Below, piece after piece: positions 1-8,500 of a stretch of 12,997 nt of DNA. Source of the stretch: Comamonadaceae bacterium (GTDB lineage: Bacteria > Pseudomonadota > Gammaproteobacteria > Burkholderiales > Burkholderiaceae); the NCBI GenBank assembly GCA_947505995.1, contig CANNNB010000046.1:1-12997 (forward strand), read 5' to 3'. Position 1 is the first letter of the stretch; each line of letters begins with the position of its first letter. Both the position numbers and the translations under genes were made by a program. A model generated the notes under the pieces. That model was not told where the DNA came from. It ran no database searches and saw only the letters and a list, made by a program, of their open reading frames with translations.

Positions 1-434
1 ACACCCTCATGATGGCAGAAATTGACCTGATTCCATCCCATTTGAGGAACTTTGAAGCGGCTGCCATCGGCCTGGGTTTTGCCGGCCAAATCAAACTTAA
101 CCACCTTGCCAGGAATGAGGCCAAGCCCGGGTACATCGCCCTCGTCACTGTGGTTCAGCAACATTTGCATGCCGACGCAAACACCAAACAAAGGCTTTTT
201 GGCTGCAGCATCTAGCACCGCCTCAAGCAAACCAGAGTCGCGCAATTCGCGCATGCAATCTGGCATGGCCCCTTGACCGGGTAGCACCACGCGAGTGGCG
301 TTGCGCACATCCTGTGGGTTGGAAGTGATTTTCACCTCCACGCCAGTGTCTTGTGCAGCATGAATGACCGCTTGAGCCACTGAACGCAAATTGCCCATGC
401 CGTAATCCACCACCGCCACTGAATTGGGGGTCAT
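1..434 (-). CDS. hisH: Imidazole glycerol phosphate synthase, glutamine amidotransferase subunit HisH (3' end cut off by window edge)
   Basis: HisH hydrolyses glutamine and passes ammonia to HisF, which makes imidazole glycerol phosphate and AICAR in the fifth step of histidine synthesis. The frame opens with ATG at 432-434 and stays open to the left edge, giving 144 residues; the family is about 200-215 long, so roughly the last third, including the catalytic His and Glu, lies outside. Seen: an N-terminal [14 protein letters not shown] segment, the oxyanion-region [10 protein letters not shown] at about 51-60, and the nucleophile elbow GVCVGMQ at 84-90 with Cys86 as the likely nucleophile. 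It starts two bases after the hisB stop. The bases before the start show no good Shine-Dalgarno match, so coupling to hisB translation is likely. hisA and hisF would be expected further left. The identification is firm; only completeness is unknown. Confidence 0.95.
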   Translation of the reverse strand, partial: MTPNSVAVVDYGMGNLRSVAQAVIHAAQDTGVEVKITSNPQDVRNATRVVLPGQGAMPDCMRELRDSGLLEAVLDAAAKKPLFGVCVGMQMLLNHSDEGDVPGLGLIPGKVVKFDLAGKTQADGSRFKVPQMGWNQVNFCHHEG

Positions 435-436
435 GC

Positions 437-1033
437 TCAGAGGGAACCCTTTGTTGAAGGAATGACGCCAACAGAGCGAGGATCAATTTCAAGCGCTGCA
501 CGCAGCGCGCGAGCAAAAGCTTTGAAGACGGTTTCGGCTTGGTGATGCGCATTGTCGCCACGCAAGTTGTCAATGTGCAGTGTGACCAAAGCATGGTTCA
601 CGAAGCCTTGGAAAAATTCGTGCATGAGCTGAGTGTCAAAGCCGCCCACCATGCCGCTGGTGAATGGCACGTGATTGACCAAGCCGGGACGTCCAGAAAA
701 GTCAATAACCACGCGTGACAAAGCTTCGTCAAGGGGGACGTAAGCATGTCCGTAGCGGCGCAGACCTTTTTTATCGCCCACAGCTTTTGCAACGGCTTGA
801 CCCAAAGTGATGCCAACATCTTCGACGGTGTGATGGCCATCAATGTGCAAATCGCCTTTGGCCTCGATTTCTAAGTCGATGAGCCCATGGCGTGCAATTT
901 GATCGAGCATGTGGTCAAAAAAGCCAATGCCCGTAGACAAGCTGGCTTGACCGGTGCCGTCCAAATTGACTTTGACTCTAATTTGAGTTTCTGCAGTTTT
1001 GCGCGTGACTTCTGCAACGCGGGGTGTACTCAT
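437..1033 (-). CDS. hisB: Imidazoleglycerol-phosphate dehydratase HisB (single-function form)
   Basis: HisB removes water from imidazole glycerol phosphate to give imidazole acetol phosphate, the sixth step of histidine synthesis, in the cytoplasm. The 198-residue protein has the full dehydratase fold and both metal-binding repeats: [13 protein letters not shown] at 38-50 with [11 protein letters not shown] at 65-75, and HEFFQGFV at 138-145 with GDNAHHQAE at 159-167. The paired His residues are the usual Mn ligands. It lacks the N-terminal phosphatase domain of the bifunctional E. coli enzyme, so histidinol phosphate must be dephosphorylated by a separate enzyme that is not in this window. 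The start overlaps the hisC stop as ATGA, and an AAGGA ribosome site sits six bases upstream inside hisC, supporting this start and translational coupling. Confidence 0.98.
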   Translation of the reverse strand: MSTPRVAEVTRKTAETQIRVKVNLDGTGQASLSTGIGFFDHMLDQIARHGLIDLEIEAKGDLHIDGHHTVEDVGITLGQAVAKAVGDKKGLRRYGHAYVPLDEALSRVVIDFSGRPGLVNHVPFTSGMVGGFDTQLMHEFFQGFVNHALVTLHIDNLRGDNAHHQAETVFKAFARALRAALEIDPRSVGVIPSTKGSL

Positions 1034-2121
1034 AAAGATTCCTTGAGTGCCGCCAACATTTGAGCGTTTTCTGCGGGGGTTCCAACAGTGAGGCGCAAAC
1101 AGTTGATCAGCAATGGATGCATTTTAGAAACGTTCTTGACCAAAACACCTTTCAACTTCATGCCTTCGAAGCACTTTGTGGCGTCTGGCATACGAACCAA
1201 GAGCATATTGGCCTGGCTGGGAAAGACTTGCACGCCCGTCAATGCAGCCAATGAATGGCTGAGCTTTTCGCGTTCTTCCTTAATTTGAGCCGCCTGTTGG
1301 GCAAATACTTCAGCGTGTTCCAAAGCAAACAGGGCGCATTCGCAATTCAAAACACTGATGTTGTAGGGCGGGCGAACTTTGTCGATTTCAGCAATTAAGG
1401 CTTTGGGGCCAACCATATAACCCAGGCGTACACCTGCTAAACCAAATTTAGACAAGGTTCGCATGAGCAGCACATGGCCATGGCGGGCGATTCGGTCCAT
1501 GTAGGTTTGGCTTGCAAAAGGTTGGTAAGCCTCGTCCATCACAATCAGGCCGCCTTGTTGACCTTGGGCCACCACAATGCGCTCAATGGCGTCAGCGTTC
1601 CAAAGTGTGCCGGTTGGGTTGTTGGGGTAGGCCAAATAAACCACTGCAGGTTTGTGCGTCGCAATAGCGCTCAACATGGCCGCTTCGTCCAACTCGAAAT
1701 TGGTGGTCAAGGGCACGCCGTGAAATGTCACACCTTGCAATTGCGCGCTCATGGCGTACATCACGAAGCCTGGCAGTGGCGCCAAAATGCTGGCTCCGGG
1801 CACATCACAGGCCAATGAAATGAGCGTGATCAGTTCATCAGAGCCATTGCCCAGCATGATGTCAAAACCTTCTGGCATGTGCGCATACTTGGCCAATTCG
1901 GCGCGCAACACATTGACGCGCTCACCAGGATAACGATTGAGGGCCAATACACCCAAACGCTCGCCCAATTGCTTTTGTAATTCAGGGGGCAAGTTGAAAG
2001 GATTCTCCATCGCATCGAGTTTGACCATGCCGTTCGAATCTTGAATGGCATAGGCATGCATGGACTGCACATCTTGACGAATGTGTTTCCGCCAAAGGGC
2101 GGGAGTTTGGTTTGTACTCAT
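1030..2121 (-). CDS. hisC: Histidinol-phosphate aminotransferase HisC
   Basis: HisC moves an amino group from glutamate to imidazole acetol phosphate to make L-histidinol phosphate. It is a PLP-dependent class I/II aminotransferase of normal length (363 residues). Visible landmarks are the substrate-side NRYP at 62-65, phosphate-binding GNGSDEL at 91-97, YPNNPTG at 165-171, MDEAY with Asp196 facing the PLP ring nitrogen, the [14 protein letters not shown] segment with Lys225 as the likely Schiff-base lysine, and LRLTVGTP at 342-349 with the carboxylate- or phosphate-binding Arg. Its start overlaps the hisD stop as ATGA and its stop overlaps the hisB start in the same way, so hisD, hisC and hisB look translationally coupled. 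A weak AGAG-type ribosome site precedes the start. Specificity for histidinol phosphate rests mainly on operon context, because related aminotransferases share these motifs. Confidence 0.97.
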   Translation of the reverse strand: MSTNQTPALWRKHIRQDVQSMHAYAIQDSNGMVKLDAMENPFNLPPELQKQLGERLGVLALNRYPGERVNVLRAELAKYAHMPEGFDIMLGNGSDELITLISLACDVPGASILAPLPGFVMYAMSAQLQGVTFHGVPLTTNFELDEAAMLSAIATHKPAVVYLAYPNNPTGTLWNADAIERIVVAQGQQGGLIVMDEAYQPFASQTYMDRIARHGHVLLMRTLSKFGLAGVRLGYMVGPKALIAEIDKVRPPYNISVLNCECALFALEHAEVFAQQAAQIKEEREKLSHSLAALTGVQVFPSQANMLLVRMPDATKCFEGMKLKGVLVKNVSKMHPLLINCLRLTVGTPAENAQMLAALKESL

Positions 2122-3464
2122 GGCGTTTCTCTTTGAGGCGGCACGGGGTTCAAGCGCAACTCTGCCGCGCGAGCATGAGCCTGCAAGCCTTCGCCATAAG
2201 CCAGTTCCGCTGCAATTTTTCCGAGGCTTTGAGCGCCCTTCTCACTGACCTCAATGAGGCTTGAGCGCTTTTGGAAATCGTAAACACCCAAGGGAGAAGA
2301 AAAGCGCGCAGTGCCGCTGGTGGGCAGCACATGGTTGGGTCCTGCACAGTAATCACCCAAAGACTCGCTGGTGAATGCACCCAAGAAAATAGCGCCTGCA
2401 TGCTTGAGCAAGGGCTCCCATTCGTGGGGGTTGCGACTGGACACTTCCAAGTGTTCGGGGGCGATGCGATTGCTAATCTCACAGGCCTCTTTCATGCTGC
2501 GCGTTTGAATGAGCGCGCCGCGATCGTTCATAGATTTGGCAATGATGGCTGCGCGGGGCAAAGTGGGTAGCAACTGATCGATGGCCTCTTGCACTTTGTC
2601 TATGTAGTCGGCATCTGGGCACAACAAAATGCTTTGCGCCAACTCGTCGTGCTCTGCTTGCGAGAACAAATCCATGGCCACCCACTCAGGCGGCGTGCTG
2701 CCATCGGCCAAGACCAAAATTTCGCTTGGGCCTGCAATCATGTCAATGCCCACGGTACCAAACACACGCTTTTTGGCGCTGGCCACATAGGCATTGCCGG
2801 GGCCGGTAATTTTGTCGACCTTGGGAACTGTAGCGGTGCCATAGGCCAAGGCGGCCACTGCCTGTGCGCCGCCAATGGTGAAGGCACGTGATACACCCGC
2901 CACATAAGCTGCAGCCAACACCAAAGGATTTTTCACACCTTGAGGCGTGGGTACCACCATGATGATCTCTTCAACACCCGCTACATGCGCAGGGATGGCG
3001 TTCATCAAAACGGACGAGGGATAGGCTGCTTTGCCACCGGGCACATAGATGCCCACACGGTCTAGGGGCGTGACTTTTTGACCCAACAAGGTGCCATCTT
3101 CGTCTTTGTAAGACCAGCTTTCGCCTGAGGCTTTTTTCTGCGCCTCGTGGTAGCGCCTCACTCTGATGGCAGCAGCTTGCAGTGCGTCTCTTTGTACAAC
3201 AGGCAAAGAATCAAACGCCGCTTTCAACTCTGCTTGCGTCAACACCAATTGCTGCATGCTGTCGGCCTTTGAGCCATCAAAGCGCTGCGTGTATGCCAAG
3301 ACTGCAAGGTCGCCACGTTGCTTCACATCGGCCAAAATTTCAGCAACCCTCGATTCAATGGCTGCGTCGGCATCAGCAGACCAGTGCAAGCGCTTTTGAA
3401 ATGCGGCTTCAAAATCCGAATCGGTCGTTTTCAAACGCAATGCTTTGGCAACAATCGGGGTCAT
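2118..3464 (-). CDS. hisD: Histidinol dehydrogenase HisD
   Basis: HisD is the zinc enzyme that oxidises L-histidinol to L-histidine in two NAD-dependent steps, the last reaction of the pathway. The 448-residue length is typical. Visible motifs include VGIYVPGG at 137-144, [10 protein letters not shown] at 218-227, [15 protein letters not shown] at 240-254, [10 protein letters not shown] at 265-274, APEHLE at 335-340 and [19 protein letters not shown] from 370. By comparison with the E. coli enzyme, the zinc ligands should be Gln269, His272, Asp371 and His430, and the catalytic pair Glu337-His338; all are present. A 49-base gap separates it from hisG upstream. That gap has only a weak GAGA-type ribosome site and a ten-base palindrome (CAATGCATTG, 3501-3510), with no clear promoter or terminator. 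It overlaps hisC by four bases. Confidence 0.98.
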   Translation of the reverse strand: MTPIVAKALRLKTTDSDFEAAFQKRLHWSADADAAIESRVAEILADVKQRGDLAVLAYTQRFDGSKADSMQQLVLTQAELKAAFDSLPVVQRDALQAAAIRVRRYHEAQKKASGESWSYKDEDGTLLGQKVTPLDRVGIYVPGGKAAYPSSVLMNAIPAHVAGVEEIIMVVPTPQGVKNPLVLAAAYVAGVSRAFTIGGAQAVAALAYGTATVPKVDKITGPGNAYVASAKKRVFGTVGIDMIAGPSEILVLADGSTPPEWVAMDLFSQAEHDELAQSILLCPDADYIDKVQEAIDQLLPTLPRAAIIAKSMNDRGALIQTRSMKEACEISNRIAPEHLEVSSRNPHEWEPLLKHAGAIFLGAFTSESLGDYCAGPNHVLPTSGTARFSSPLGVYDFQKRSSLIEVSEKGAQSLGKIAAELAYGEGLQAHARAAELRLNPVPPQRETP

Positions 3465-3513
3465 GAATCAAATCTCGTTTGGTGACGTTGTGTGCTGTCT
3501 CAATGCATTGCAC

Positions 3514-4170
3514 TTAAGCTTTGGCAGCAGCACCGAGCAGTACGGCACGCGAAAAAGCATCAATGATGGCGCGAATGGGTTCTTGTTTCAATTTCAGTGA
3601 GGCTTGATTGACCACCAATCTTGAACTGATGTCCATGATGCGCTCGACTTCAATCAGGTGATTGGCTTTCAAAGTACTGCCCGTGGAAACCAAGTCAACA
3701 ATGGCATCGGCCAAACCTGTGAGCGGTGCTAACTCCATGCTGCCATAGAGCTTGATCAGGTCGACGTGCACCCCTTTCTGCGCAAAAAATTCCCGCGCAA
3801 TGTTGGTGTATTTGGTGGCCACTTTGAGGCGCGAACCAGACTTCACCGCAGTTGCGTAATCGTAATCGGCACGCACAGCCACGCTCATGCGGCACTTTGC
3901 GATTTGCAAATCCAAGGGCTGGTACAGGCCGTGCCCGCCGTGTTCAATCAGGGTGTCTTTACCCGTCACACCCAAATCAGCACCGCCATACTCAACATAG
4001 GTTGGCACATCGGTTGCGCGAACCAACACCACTCGCACGGCCGCTTGGTTGGTAGGCAATATCAATTTGCGAGAAGTTTCTGGATCTTCCAGCACTTCGA
4101 TGCCGGCCGCTTTTAAGAGCGGCAGCGTTTCATCAAAAATACGTCCTTTGGACAAGGCCAAGGTGATCAT
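3514..4170 (-). CDS. hisG: ATP phosphoribosyltransferase catalytic subunit HisG, short form
   Basis: HisG joins ATP and PRPP to make phosphoribosyl-ATP, the first and usually feedback-controlled step of histidine synthesis. At 218 residues it is the short form (HisG_S), without the C-terminal ACT-like domain that binds histidine in the long form. Short HisG works as a complex with the regulatory subunit HisZ, which is not in this window and should be encoded elsewhere. Seen: [10 protein letters not shown] at 2-11, [11 protein letters not shown] at 62-72, LYGSMELAP at 141-149 and the PRPP-binding [16 protein letters not shown] at 155-170. The start overlaps the murA stop as ATGA, with a good AGGA ribosome site six bases upstream (4177-4180), so its translation is probably coupled to murA. 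A 49-base gap follows before hisD. Confidence 0.98.
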   Translation of the reverse strand: MITLALSKGRIFDETLPLLKAAGIEVLEDPETSRKLILPTNQAAVRVVLVRATDVPTYVEYGGADLGVTGKDTLIEHGGHGLYQPLDLQIAKCRMSVAVRADYDYATAVKSGSRLKVATKYTNIAREFFAQKGVHVDLIKLYGSMELAPLTGLADAIVDLVSTGSTLKANHLIEVERIMDISSRLVVNQASLKLKQEPIRAIIDAFSRAVLLGAAAKA

Positions 4171-5450
4171 GTCAATTCCTGTGATGACTTCGAACGCTCA
4201 ATTTGAGCGCCCACTTTGCGCAGCTTCGCTTCCATGCGATCGTAACCTCGGTCTAGGTGGTAAATGCGGTCAACGATGGTCTCACCCTCCGCCACCAGCC
4301 CGGCAATGACCAAACTGGCTGAAGCCCGCAAATCGGTAGCCATCACAATGGCACCTGACAATTGGGTCACGCCTTGGACCACTGAAACTTTACCGTCAAT
4401 TTGAATGTTGGCACCCAAACGAACCAATTCGTTGACGTGCATGAAACGATTTTCAAAAATGGTTTCAGTCACTTTGCTGGTGCCTTCGGAAATGCAATTC
4501 AAGGCCATGAACTGGGCTTGCATGTCGGTTGGAAAGCCTGGGTACTCTGTGGTGCGAAAGCTTTGAGCCTTCATGCGGCCTTGTGCTTTCACGCGAACAA
4601 AGTCAGATCCCACCTCAATCTGTGCCCCAGCATCTCGCAGTTTTTCAATGATGGCATCCAAATGATCGCCGCGCGCGTGCTTCAAAACGACATCACCGCC
4701 AGTGGCCGCCACCGCACATAAAAATGTGCCGGCTTCAATTCGATCAGCCACCACAGCATGATGACAGCCTTTGAGTTTTTCAACACCTTGGATGTAGATT
4801 CTGCTGGTACCATGACCTTGAATCTTGGCGCCCATCTGAATGAGCATTTCTGCCAAGTCAGGAATTTCTGGTTCTTGCGCTGCATTTTCTAAAACGGTTT
4901 CACCCTCGGCCAAAGCAGCGGCCATCAAAAAGTTTTCTGTGCCCGTGACGGTCACCATGTCTGTGGCAATGCGTGCACCTTTTAAGCGTGTGCGCCCATT
5001 GGTCAAGCCCGCCACCATGTAGCCGTGCTCGACCACGATCTTTGCGCCCATGGCCTGCAAACCTTTGATGTGTTGGTCGACTGGCCTCGAACCAATAGCA
5101 CATCCACCAGGCAGTGAAACGCGAGCATGACCAAAACGCGCCAACAAAGGACCAAGCGCCAGCACGGAAGCGCGCATGGTTTTCACCATCTCGTAGGGTG
5201 CTTCGGGCTTGTTCAGCGTACTCGCATTCAATGTCACACTGCCGTCTTCTGCATGCAAGCAAGTCACGCCCATGTTGCGAATGAGTTTCAGCATGGTGCT
5301 GACATCTTGCAACTTAGGCACATTGCGAAGTACAACTTCCTTCTCAGTTAACAAAGAGGCACAGAGTTCGGGCAAGGCGGCGTTCTTCGCCCCAGAAATT
5401 TCGATCTCGCCATTCAAAGAATGACCGCCACGAATAATGAGTTTGTCCAT
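4167..5450 (-). CDS. murA: UDP-N-acetylglucosamine 1-carboxyvinyltransferase MurA
   Basis: MurA transfers enolpyruvate from PEP to UDP-GlcNAc, the first committed step of peptidoglycan synthesis in the cytoplasm and the target of fosfomycin. The 427-residue length is standard. Landmarks are the substrate-binding GAKNA at 20-24 (Lys22, Asn23), the mobile active-site loop [18 protein letters not shown] at 113-130 with Cys117 (the residue fosfomycin alkylates), [13 protein letters not shown] at 301-313 with the likely catalytic Asp309, and the C-terminal [12 protein letters not shown]. Because Cys, not Asp, is at the loop position, the enzyme should be fosfomycin-sensitive at the target level; this is inferred from the family. 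It follows ibaG by 48 bases. The start has no Shine-Dalgarno match but six A residues directly before the ATG. Its stop overlaps the hisG start. Confidence 0.98.
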   Translation of the reverse strand: MDKLIIRGGHSLNGEIEISGAKNAALPELCASLLTEKEVVLRNVPKLQDVSTMLKLIRNMGVTCLHAEDGSVTLNASTLNKPEAPYEMVKTMRASVLALGPLLARFGHARVSLPGGCAIGSRPVDQHIKGLQAMGAKIVVEHGYMVAGLTNGRTRLKGARIATDMVTVTGTENFLMAAALAEGETVLENAAQEPEIPDLAEMLIQMGAKIQGHGTSRIYIQGVEKLKGCHHAVVADRIEAGTFLCAVAATGGDVVLKHARGDHLDAIIEKLRDAGAQIEVGSDFVRVKAQGRMKAQSFRTTEYPGFPTDMQAQFMALNCISEGTSKVTETIFENRFMHVNELVRLGANIQIDGKVSVVQGVTQLSGAIVMATDLRASASLVIAGLVAEGETIVDRIYHLDRGYDRMEAKLRKVGAQIERSKSSQELT

Positions 5451-5498
5451 TTTTTTAGTTTGATTGGCTGGAGGGGCGAGTGGGTATTTGCCTGGTCA

Positions 5499-5741
5499 TC
5501 AGGCTTGCGCTTTGGCCCATTCAGCAGGCGTGAAAGTTTTCATAGACAAAGCATGAACTTCATCGTTTTGCATTTTGTTGCCCAAAGTAGCGTATACCTT
5601 TTGATGGCGCGCAATGAGGCGCAGACCTTCAAATTGGGCGGATACCACCACAGCTTGCCAATGGCGGCCATCACCATCGACGGTGAGGTGTTGGCATGCA
5701 AGCCCAGCGGCAATCATGGTTTGAATTTGTTCTGCAGTCAT
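5499..5741 (-). CDS. ibaG: BolA family protein, IbaG (YrbA) type
   Basis: This 80-residue protein belongs to the small BolA family, whose members pair with monothiol glutaredoxins and bind iron-sulfur clusters. Its position between the mla genes and murA matches E. coli ibaG (yrbA), and the C-terminal EVHALSMKTFTPAEWAK (61-77) resembles the IbaG ending closely. His63 in that segment is the conserved family histidine and a likely cluster ligand; Cys16, His27 and His46 are other possible metal-binding residues. The GDGRHWQAVVVSAQFEGL segment (23-40) is the usual BolA core with a variable turn. IbaG has been linked to acid tolerance in E. coli, and any effect on envelope synthesis here is inference from context. 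There is no Shine-Dalgarno match, but six A residues precede the ATG. The stop is followed at once by a second TGA. Confidence 0.93.
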   Translation of the reverse strand: MTAEQIQTMIAAGLACQHLTVDGDGRHWQAVVVSAQFEGLRLIARHQKVYATLGNKMQNDEVHALSMKTFTPAEWAKAQA

Positions 5742-5765
5742 TTTTTTCAGTTCAAGAAGATGTCG

Positions 5766-6521
5766 TCAGCCTCTGATTTTGTAGCCTGATTTCAGCAATT
5801 GGATGGCCAAGGTACTGACAGCCAACATGGCCACAGAAACGACCGCCAAGCTGGTCCAAGGCGAAACATCGCTTTGACCAAAAAAGCCGTATCTAAAACC
5901 ATCAATCATGTAGAAGAAAGGGTTTAAGTGACTCAGGCCTTGCCAAAATGGCGGCAACGAATGAATGGAGTAAAAAACGCCTGACAAGAAGGTCATGGGC
6001 ATGATTACAAAACTTTGAAAAGCAGCCATTTGGTCAAATTTCTCGGACCAAAGACCCGCAACCAAACCCAAAGCACCCAATAAGCCGGCACACAATATGG
6101 CAAAAACCAAAATCCAAACAGGCGCATGGTACTGCAAAGGCGCAAACCACACCGTGACGGCAAAGACACCAAAGCCAATCGCCAAACCGCGCAACATCGA
6201 TGACCCCACATAGGCCACAAACCAATGCCAGTGCGACAGGGGTGTGAGCAACAAGAACACAATGTTGCCCATGATTTTACTTTGAACCAAACTGGATGAG
6301 CTGTTGGCGAAGGCATTTTGCAAGACACTCATCATGATCAGGCCGGGCAACAAAAACGCCGTGTAGGGCACGTTGTCATACACCTTCACATGGTCCTCTA
6401 AGACATGGCCAAAAATCATCATGTACAAGACCGAGGTCAAAACAGGTGCAGCAATGGTTTGGAAGGCAACCTTCCAAAAGCGCAACACCTCTTTGTACAA
6501 CAACATGCGCCAGCCGCTCAT
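5766..6521 (-). CDS. ABC-2 type transporter permease, YadH-like
   Basis: This 251-residue inner membrane protein has about six hydrophobic segments, near residues 22-38, 54-71, 104-126, 132-156, 167-186 and 223-243. That matches the ABC-2 permease fold used by exporters of lipids, polysaccharides and drugs. The stretch SGVFYSIHSLPPFWQGLSHL (180-199), followed by NPFFYMIDGFRYGF, and the earlier LPGLIMMSVLQNAFAN closely resemble E. coli YadH. YadH has no established substrate, so none is claimed here. The start overlaps the stop of the ATPase gene as ATGA and has a GAGGG ribosome site six bases upstream, so the two proteins are almost certainly partners. It is followed after 24 bases by ibaG. 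The place beside lipid transport and cell wall genes suggests an envelope substrate, but this is inference only. Confidence 0.92.
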   Translation of the reverse strand: MSGWRMLLYKEVLRFWKVAFQTIAAPVLTSVLYMMIFGHVLEDHVKVYDNVPYTAFLLPGLIMMSVLQNAFANSSSSLVQSKIMGNIVFLLLTPLSHWHWFVAYVGSSMLRGLAIGFGVFAVTVWFAPLQYHAPVWILVFAILCAGLLGALGLVAGLWSEKFDQMAAFQSFVIMPMTFLSGVFYSIHSLPPFWQGLSHLNPFFYMIDGFRYGFFGQSDVSPWTSLAVVSVAMLAVSTLAIQLLKSGYKIRG

Positions 6522-7435
6522 GATTTGCCCTCGGCCATCACATCTAAAAAAACATCTTCCAAATCGGCCTTGCGGATTTCAACATCCTCAGCAACCAAGC
6601 CGGCTTGGCGAACCGCCGCCAAGTAGCTTTCAATTTCAACCGCATCGTGTGCAGGAAACTGAACAATGCGACCTGTGACGCGCGCTTTGGCCGCCAACTC
6701 AAGGGGCAATTGACCGTCTATTTTGAACCGCAACACATTGCTAGAAGCCGATTTCAACAACTCAGAGGTGCTGGCCAAAGCCAACACTCGCCCTTGTTTG
6801 AGCATGGCCAAACGGCTGCACAGCGCTTCTGCTTCTTCCAAATAATGCGTGGTGAGCAAAACGGTATGACCTTCTCGGTTTAACTTGGCAATGAATTGCC
6901 ACAGAGTTTGTCTGAGTTCGACATCAACTCCGGCAGTGGGCTCGTCCAGCACAATGACCCGTGGCTTGTGAACCAAAGCTTGCGCCACCAAGACACGCCT
7001 TTTCATACCACCGGAGAGCTGACGCATGTTGGAATTGGCTTTGTCTAGGAGGCCTAAGTTGTCCAGCAACTCATCAATCCAAGCATCATTTTTTTGAACC
7101 CCAAAGTATCCTGATTGAAAGCGCAAGGCTTCGCGAACAGTGAAGAAGGGGTCGAAAACCAACTCTTGGGGCACAACGCCCAACATGCGCCGCGTTTGAG
7201 CGTAATTCACTTGAACATCGTTGCCATGAACCATGACGCGTCCGTCTGTGGCCTTGGTCAGGCCCGCCAGAATGCTGATGAGGGTGGTTTTGCCGGCACC
7301 ATTGGGGCCGAGTAGGCCAAAAAACTCACCCTCAGCAATGTCAAAGCTCACCTTGTTGAGTGCTGTGAAAGGCTGGCTGCCAGGATTTTTGGCAGGGTAA
7401 GTTTTGGATACGGATTGAAAAGAGATAGCGGGCAT
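6518..7435 (-). CDS. ABC transporter ATP-binding protein, YadG-like
   Basis: This 305-residue cytoplasmic ATPase should power the ABC-2 permease encoded directly after it. All nucleotide-binding motifs are intact: Walker A GPNGAGKT at 43-50, Q-loop Gln90 (VVPQE), signature LSGGMKRR at 140-147, Walker B VIVLDEP at 160-166 with catalytic Glu165, D-loop AGVD at 168-171 and H-loop His197. The sequence most resembles the YadG branch of the ABC-2 family. About 75 C-terminal residues follow the ATPase core; they include DLEDVFLDV at 291-299, a motif common at the end of CcmA/NodI/YadG-type subunits. An AAGGGG ribosome site lies just before the ATG. The gene lies 18 bases after mlaB, so it probably belongs to the mla transcript. 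The transported substrate is unknown. Confidence 0.95.
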   Translation of the reverse strand: MPAISFQSVSKTYPAKNPGSQPFTALNKVSFDIAEGEFFGLLGPNGAGKTTLISILAGLTKATDGRVMVHGNDVQVNYAQTRRMLGVVPQELVFDPFFTVREALRFQSGYFGVQKNDAWIDELLDNLGLLDKANSNMRQLSGGMKRRVLVAQALVHKPRVIVLDEPTAGVDVELRQTLWQFIAKLNREGHTVLLTTHYLEEAEALCSRLAMLKQGRVLALASTSELLKSASSNVLRFKIDGQLPLELAAKARVTGRIVQFPAHDAVEIESYLAAVRQAGLVAEDVEIRKADLEDVFLDVMAEGKS

Positions 7436-7453
7436 GAGCCCCTTATTTTATGG

Positions 7454-7738
7454 TCATGCGCTTTCGACCAACAGCTCTGACACACCATAGAGCAGGGCCA
7501 ATTCGCGTAATTTGGGTGGGAATTGCTTGAATTTCAAAGTTTTTGACAAACTTTCGGCTTCTCGGCGGCATCCCAAGAGCACCGCAAGTGCCGAAGAATC
7601 AAAATCTGTCAATTGCCCGGCTTGGATCTCGACCTCTGCATCGGAGCTGTTGCGGATTTGCACCTGCAACTTGGCCAAGCTGGAGGCAGCATTGCCATGG
7701 CGCAAATCGGAGGGCAAAGTTAAGAGAGCTGTGGACAT
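7454..7738 (-). CDS. mlaB: STAS-domain subunit MlaB of the MlaFEDB phospholipid transporter
   Basis: MlaB is the small cytoplasmic STAS-domain protein that binds the ATPase MlaF and is needed for assembly and activity of the MlaFEDB complex. The 94-residue protein is close to the E. coli length (97). The STAS core is seen around VEIQAGQLTDFDSSALAVLL (36-55). The DFDSSAL segment aligns with the DTGGLAL region of E. coli MlaB, so Ser48 would take the place of the key Thr52, a conservative change. The C-terminal LRELALLYGVSELL resembles the ending of other MlaB proteins. Sequence identity to E. coli is low, so the call rests on the STAS pattern, the size and the position at the end of the mla genes. 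The start has no good ribosome site. It lies 27 bases after mlaC and 18 bases before the ABC-2 ATPase gene. Confidence 0.88.
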   Translation of the reverse strand: MSTALLTLPSDLRHGNAASSLAKLQVQIRNSSDAEVEIQAGQLTDFDSSALAVLLGCRREAESLSKTLKFKQFPPKLRELALLYGVSELLVESA

Positions 7739-7765
7739 GCATGCGGGGCTGAATGAGCCGCTGAA

Positions 7766-8404
7766 TTAGGCTTTTTTAGCATTCGATTTATTGCGATCTG
7801 ACAGGCTCTTGATTAAACCATCTACACCACCCGCATTGATTTCTTTGGAGAATTGTGAGCGGTAGTTTTCAACCAACCAAATGCCCATGACATTGAGGTC
7901 GAAAATTTTCCAGCCAGCACCTTCACCAGGTGTTTTTTCAAGGCGATAGTCAAGCTGTATGGGTTCAGCTCGGCCTCGCACTTCGGTTTGAACCACCAGG
8001 TTTTTGTCATCGGTTGCGCCGCGCAAAGGCTTGACCTCAATGACCTGGTCATTGATTTGGCTAAGCGCGCCAGAATAGGTGCGAATGAGCAACAACTTAA
8101 ACTCTTCTTGCAAGCGATCTTGTTGCTCTGGCGTGGCCTTGCGCCAGCCCGGGCCGGTGGCTAAAGCGGTCATGCGGCGAAAATTGACATGCTGCATCAA
8201 CTTGCTGTCGACCAATTGCATGATCTTGTTGATATCGCCGCCCTTGATGCTTTTGTCGGTGCGCACCGCATCCAAGGTTTCATTGGAGATGCGCTTGACA
8301 AATGCATCTGGGGCCTCATCTGCTGCCAGAGCAACACCTGAGCTGAGGGAGAAGCCCAAAGCCCAAATCAAGGGCCATAAAAAAGTGAAAAATTTGCGAT
8401 TCAT
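7766..8404 (-). CDS. mlaC: Periplasmic phospholipid-binding protein MlaC
   Basis: MlaC is the soluble periplasmic carrier that ferries phospholipid between the outer membrane MlaA-porin complex and MlaD in the inner membrane. The 212-residue protein starts with a signal peptide: basic MNRK, a hydrophobic core to about residue 23, and a likely signal peptidase I site after VALA (residue 27). The mature part carries family patterns such as GPGWRKATPEQQDRL at 84-98, FKLLLIRTYSGAL at 102-114 and WKIFDLNVMGIWLVENYR at 165-182. The tail is lysine-rich. It follows mlaA after a 96-base gap, the second largest in the window, which holds a small stem-loop. There is no Shine-Dalgarno match before the ATG; the sequence there reads CACCTT instead. 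The signal peptide still makes this start the right one. Confidence 0.95.
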   Translation of the reverse strand: MNRKFFTFLWPLIWALGFSLSSGVALAADEAPDAFVKRISNETLDAVRTDKSIKGGDINKIMQLVDSKLMQHVNFRRMTALATGPGWRKATPEQQDRLQEEFKLLLIRTYSGALSQINDQVIEVKPLRGATDDKNLVVQTEVRGRAEPIQLDYRLEKTPGEGAGWKIFDLNVMGIWLVENYRSQFSKEINAGGVDGLIKSLSDRNKSNAKKA

Positions 8405-8416
8405 AAGGTGAGATCA

Positions 8417-8437
8417 TAAAGAGCGTTTGACTCTTTA
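8417..8437 (-). repeat. Small stem-loop upstream of mlaC
   Basis: In the 96-base mlaA-mlaC gap, on the minus strand, TAAAGAG (8431-8437) and CTCTTTA (8417-8423) form a perfect seven-base stem with a seven-base loop (8424-8430). The hairpin ends 12 bases before the mlaC ATG, where a ribosome site would normally be, and the bases between contain CACCTT and no Shine-Dalgarno match. It has no T-run after the stem, so it is not a standard terminator. It may affect mlaC translation or mRNA stability. The rest of the gap shows no convincing promoter. Confidence 0.45.
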
Positions 8438-8500
8438 ACGCGCGAGCTTCGAAAAAGTTGATTAAAGCACCAAGCTCAATTCTTCATGTACCCAAGGCTT

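Noticed and set aside
223..594. Open frame of 123 codons across the hisB-hisH junction
   Set aside because: It overlaps hisB and hisH in another frame, both of which have clear family motifs. Its translation shows no recognisable domain.
3501..3510. Ten-base palindrome CAATGCATTG in the hisG-hisD gap as an operator
   Set aside because: It is a single short palindrome without a promoter near it and is easily explained by chance.
5493..5507. Inverted repeat GCCTG/CAGGC around the ibaG stop codon as a terminator
   Set aside because: The stem has only five base pairs and no T-run follows, so it is unlikely to end transcription before murA.
8405..8500. Sigma-E-type promoter before mlaC
   Set aside because: CAACTT and TCAAA elements can be picked out, but they are about 24 bases apart, too far for the expected 16-17.
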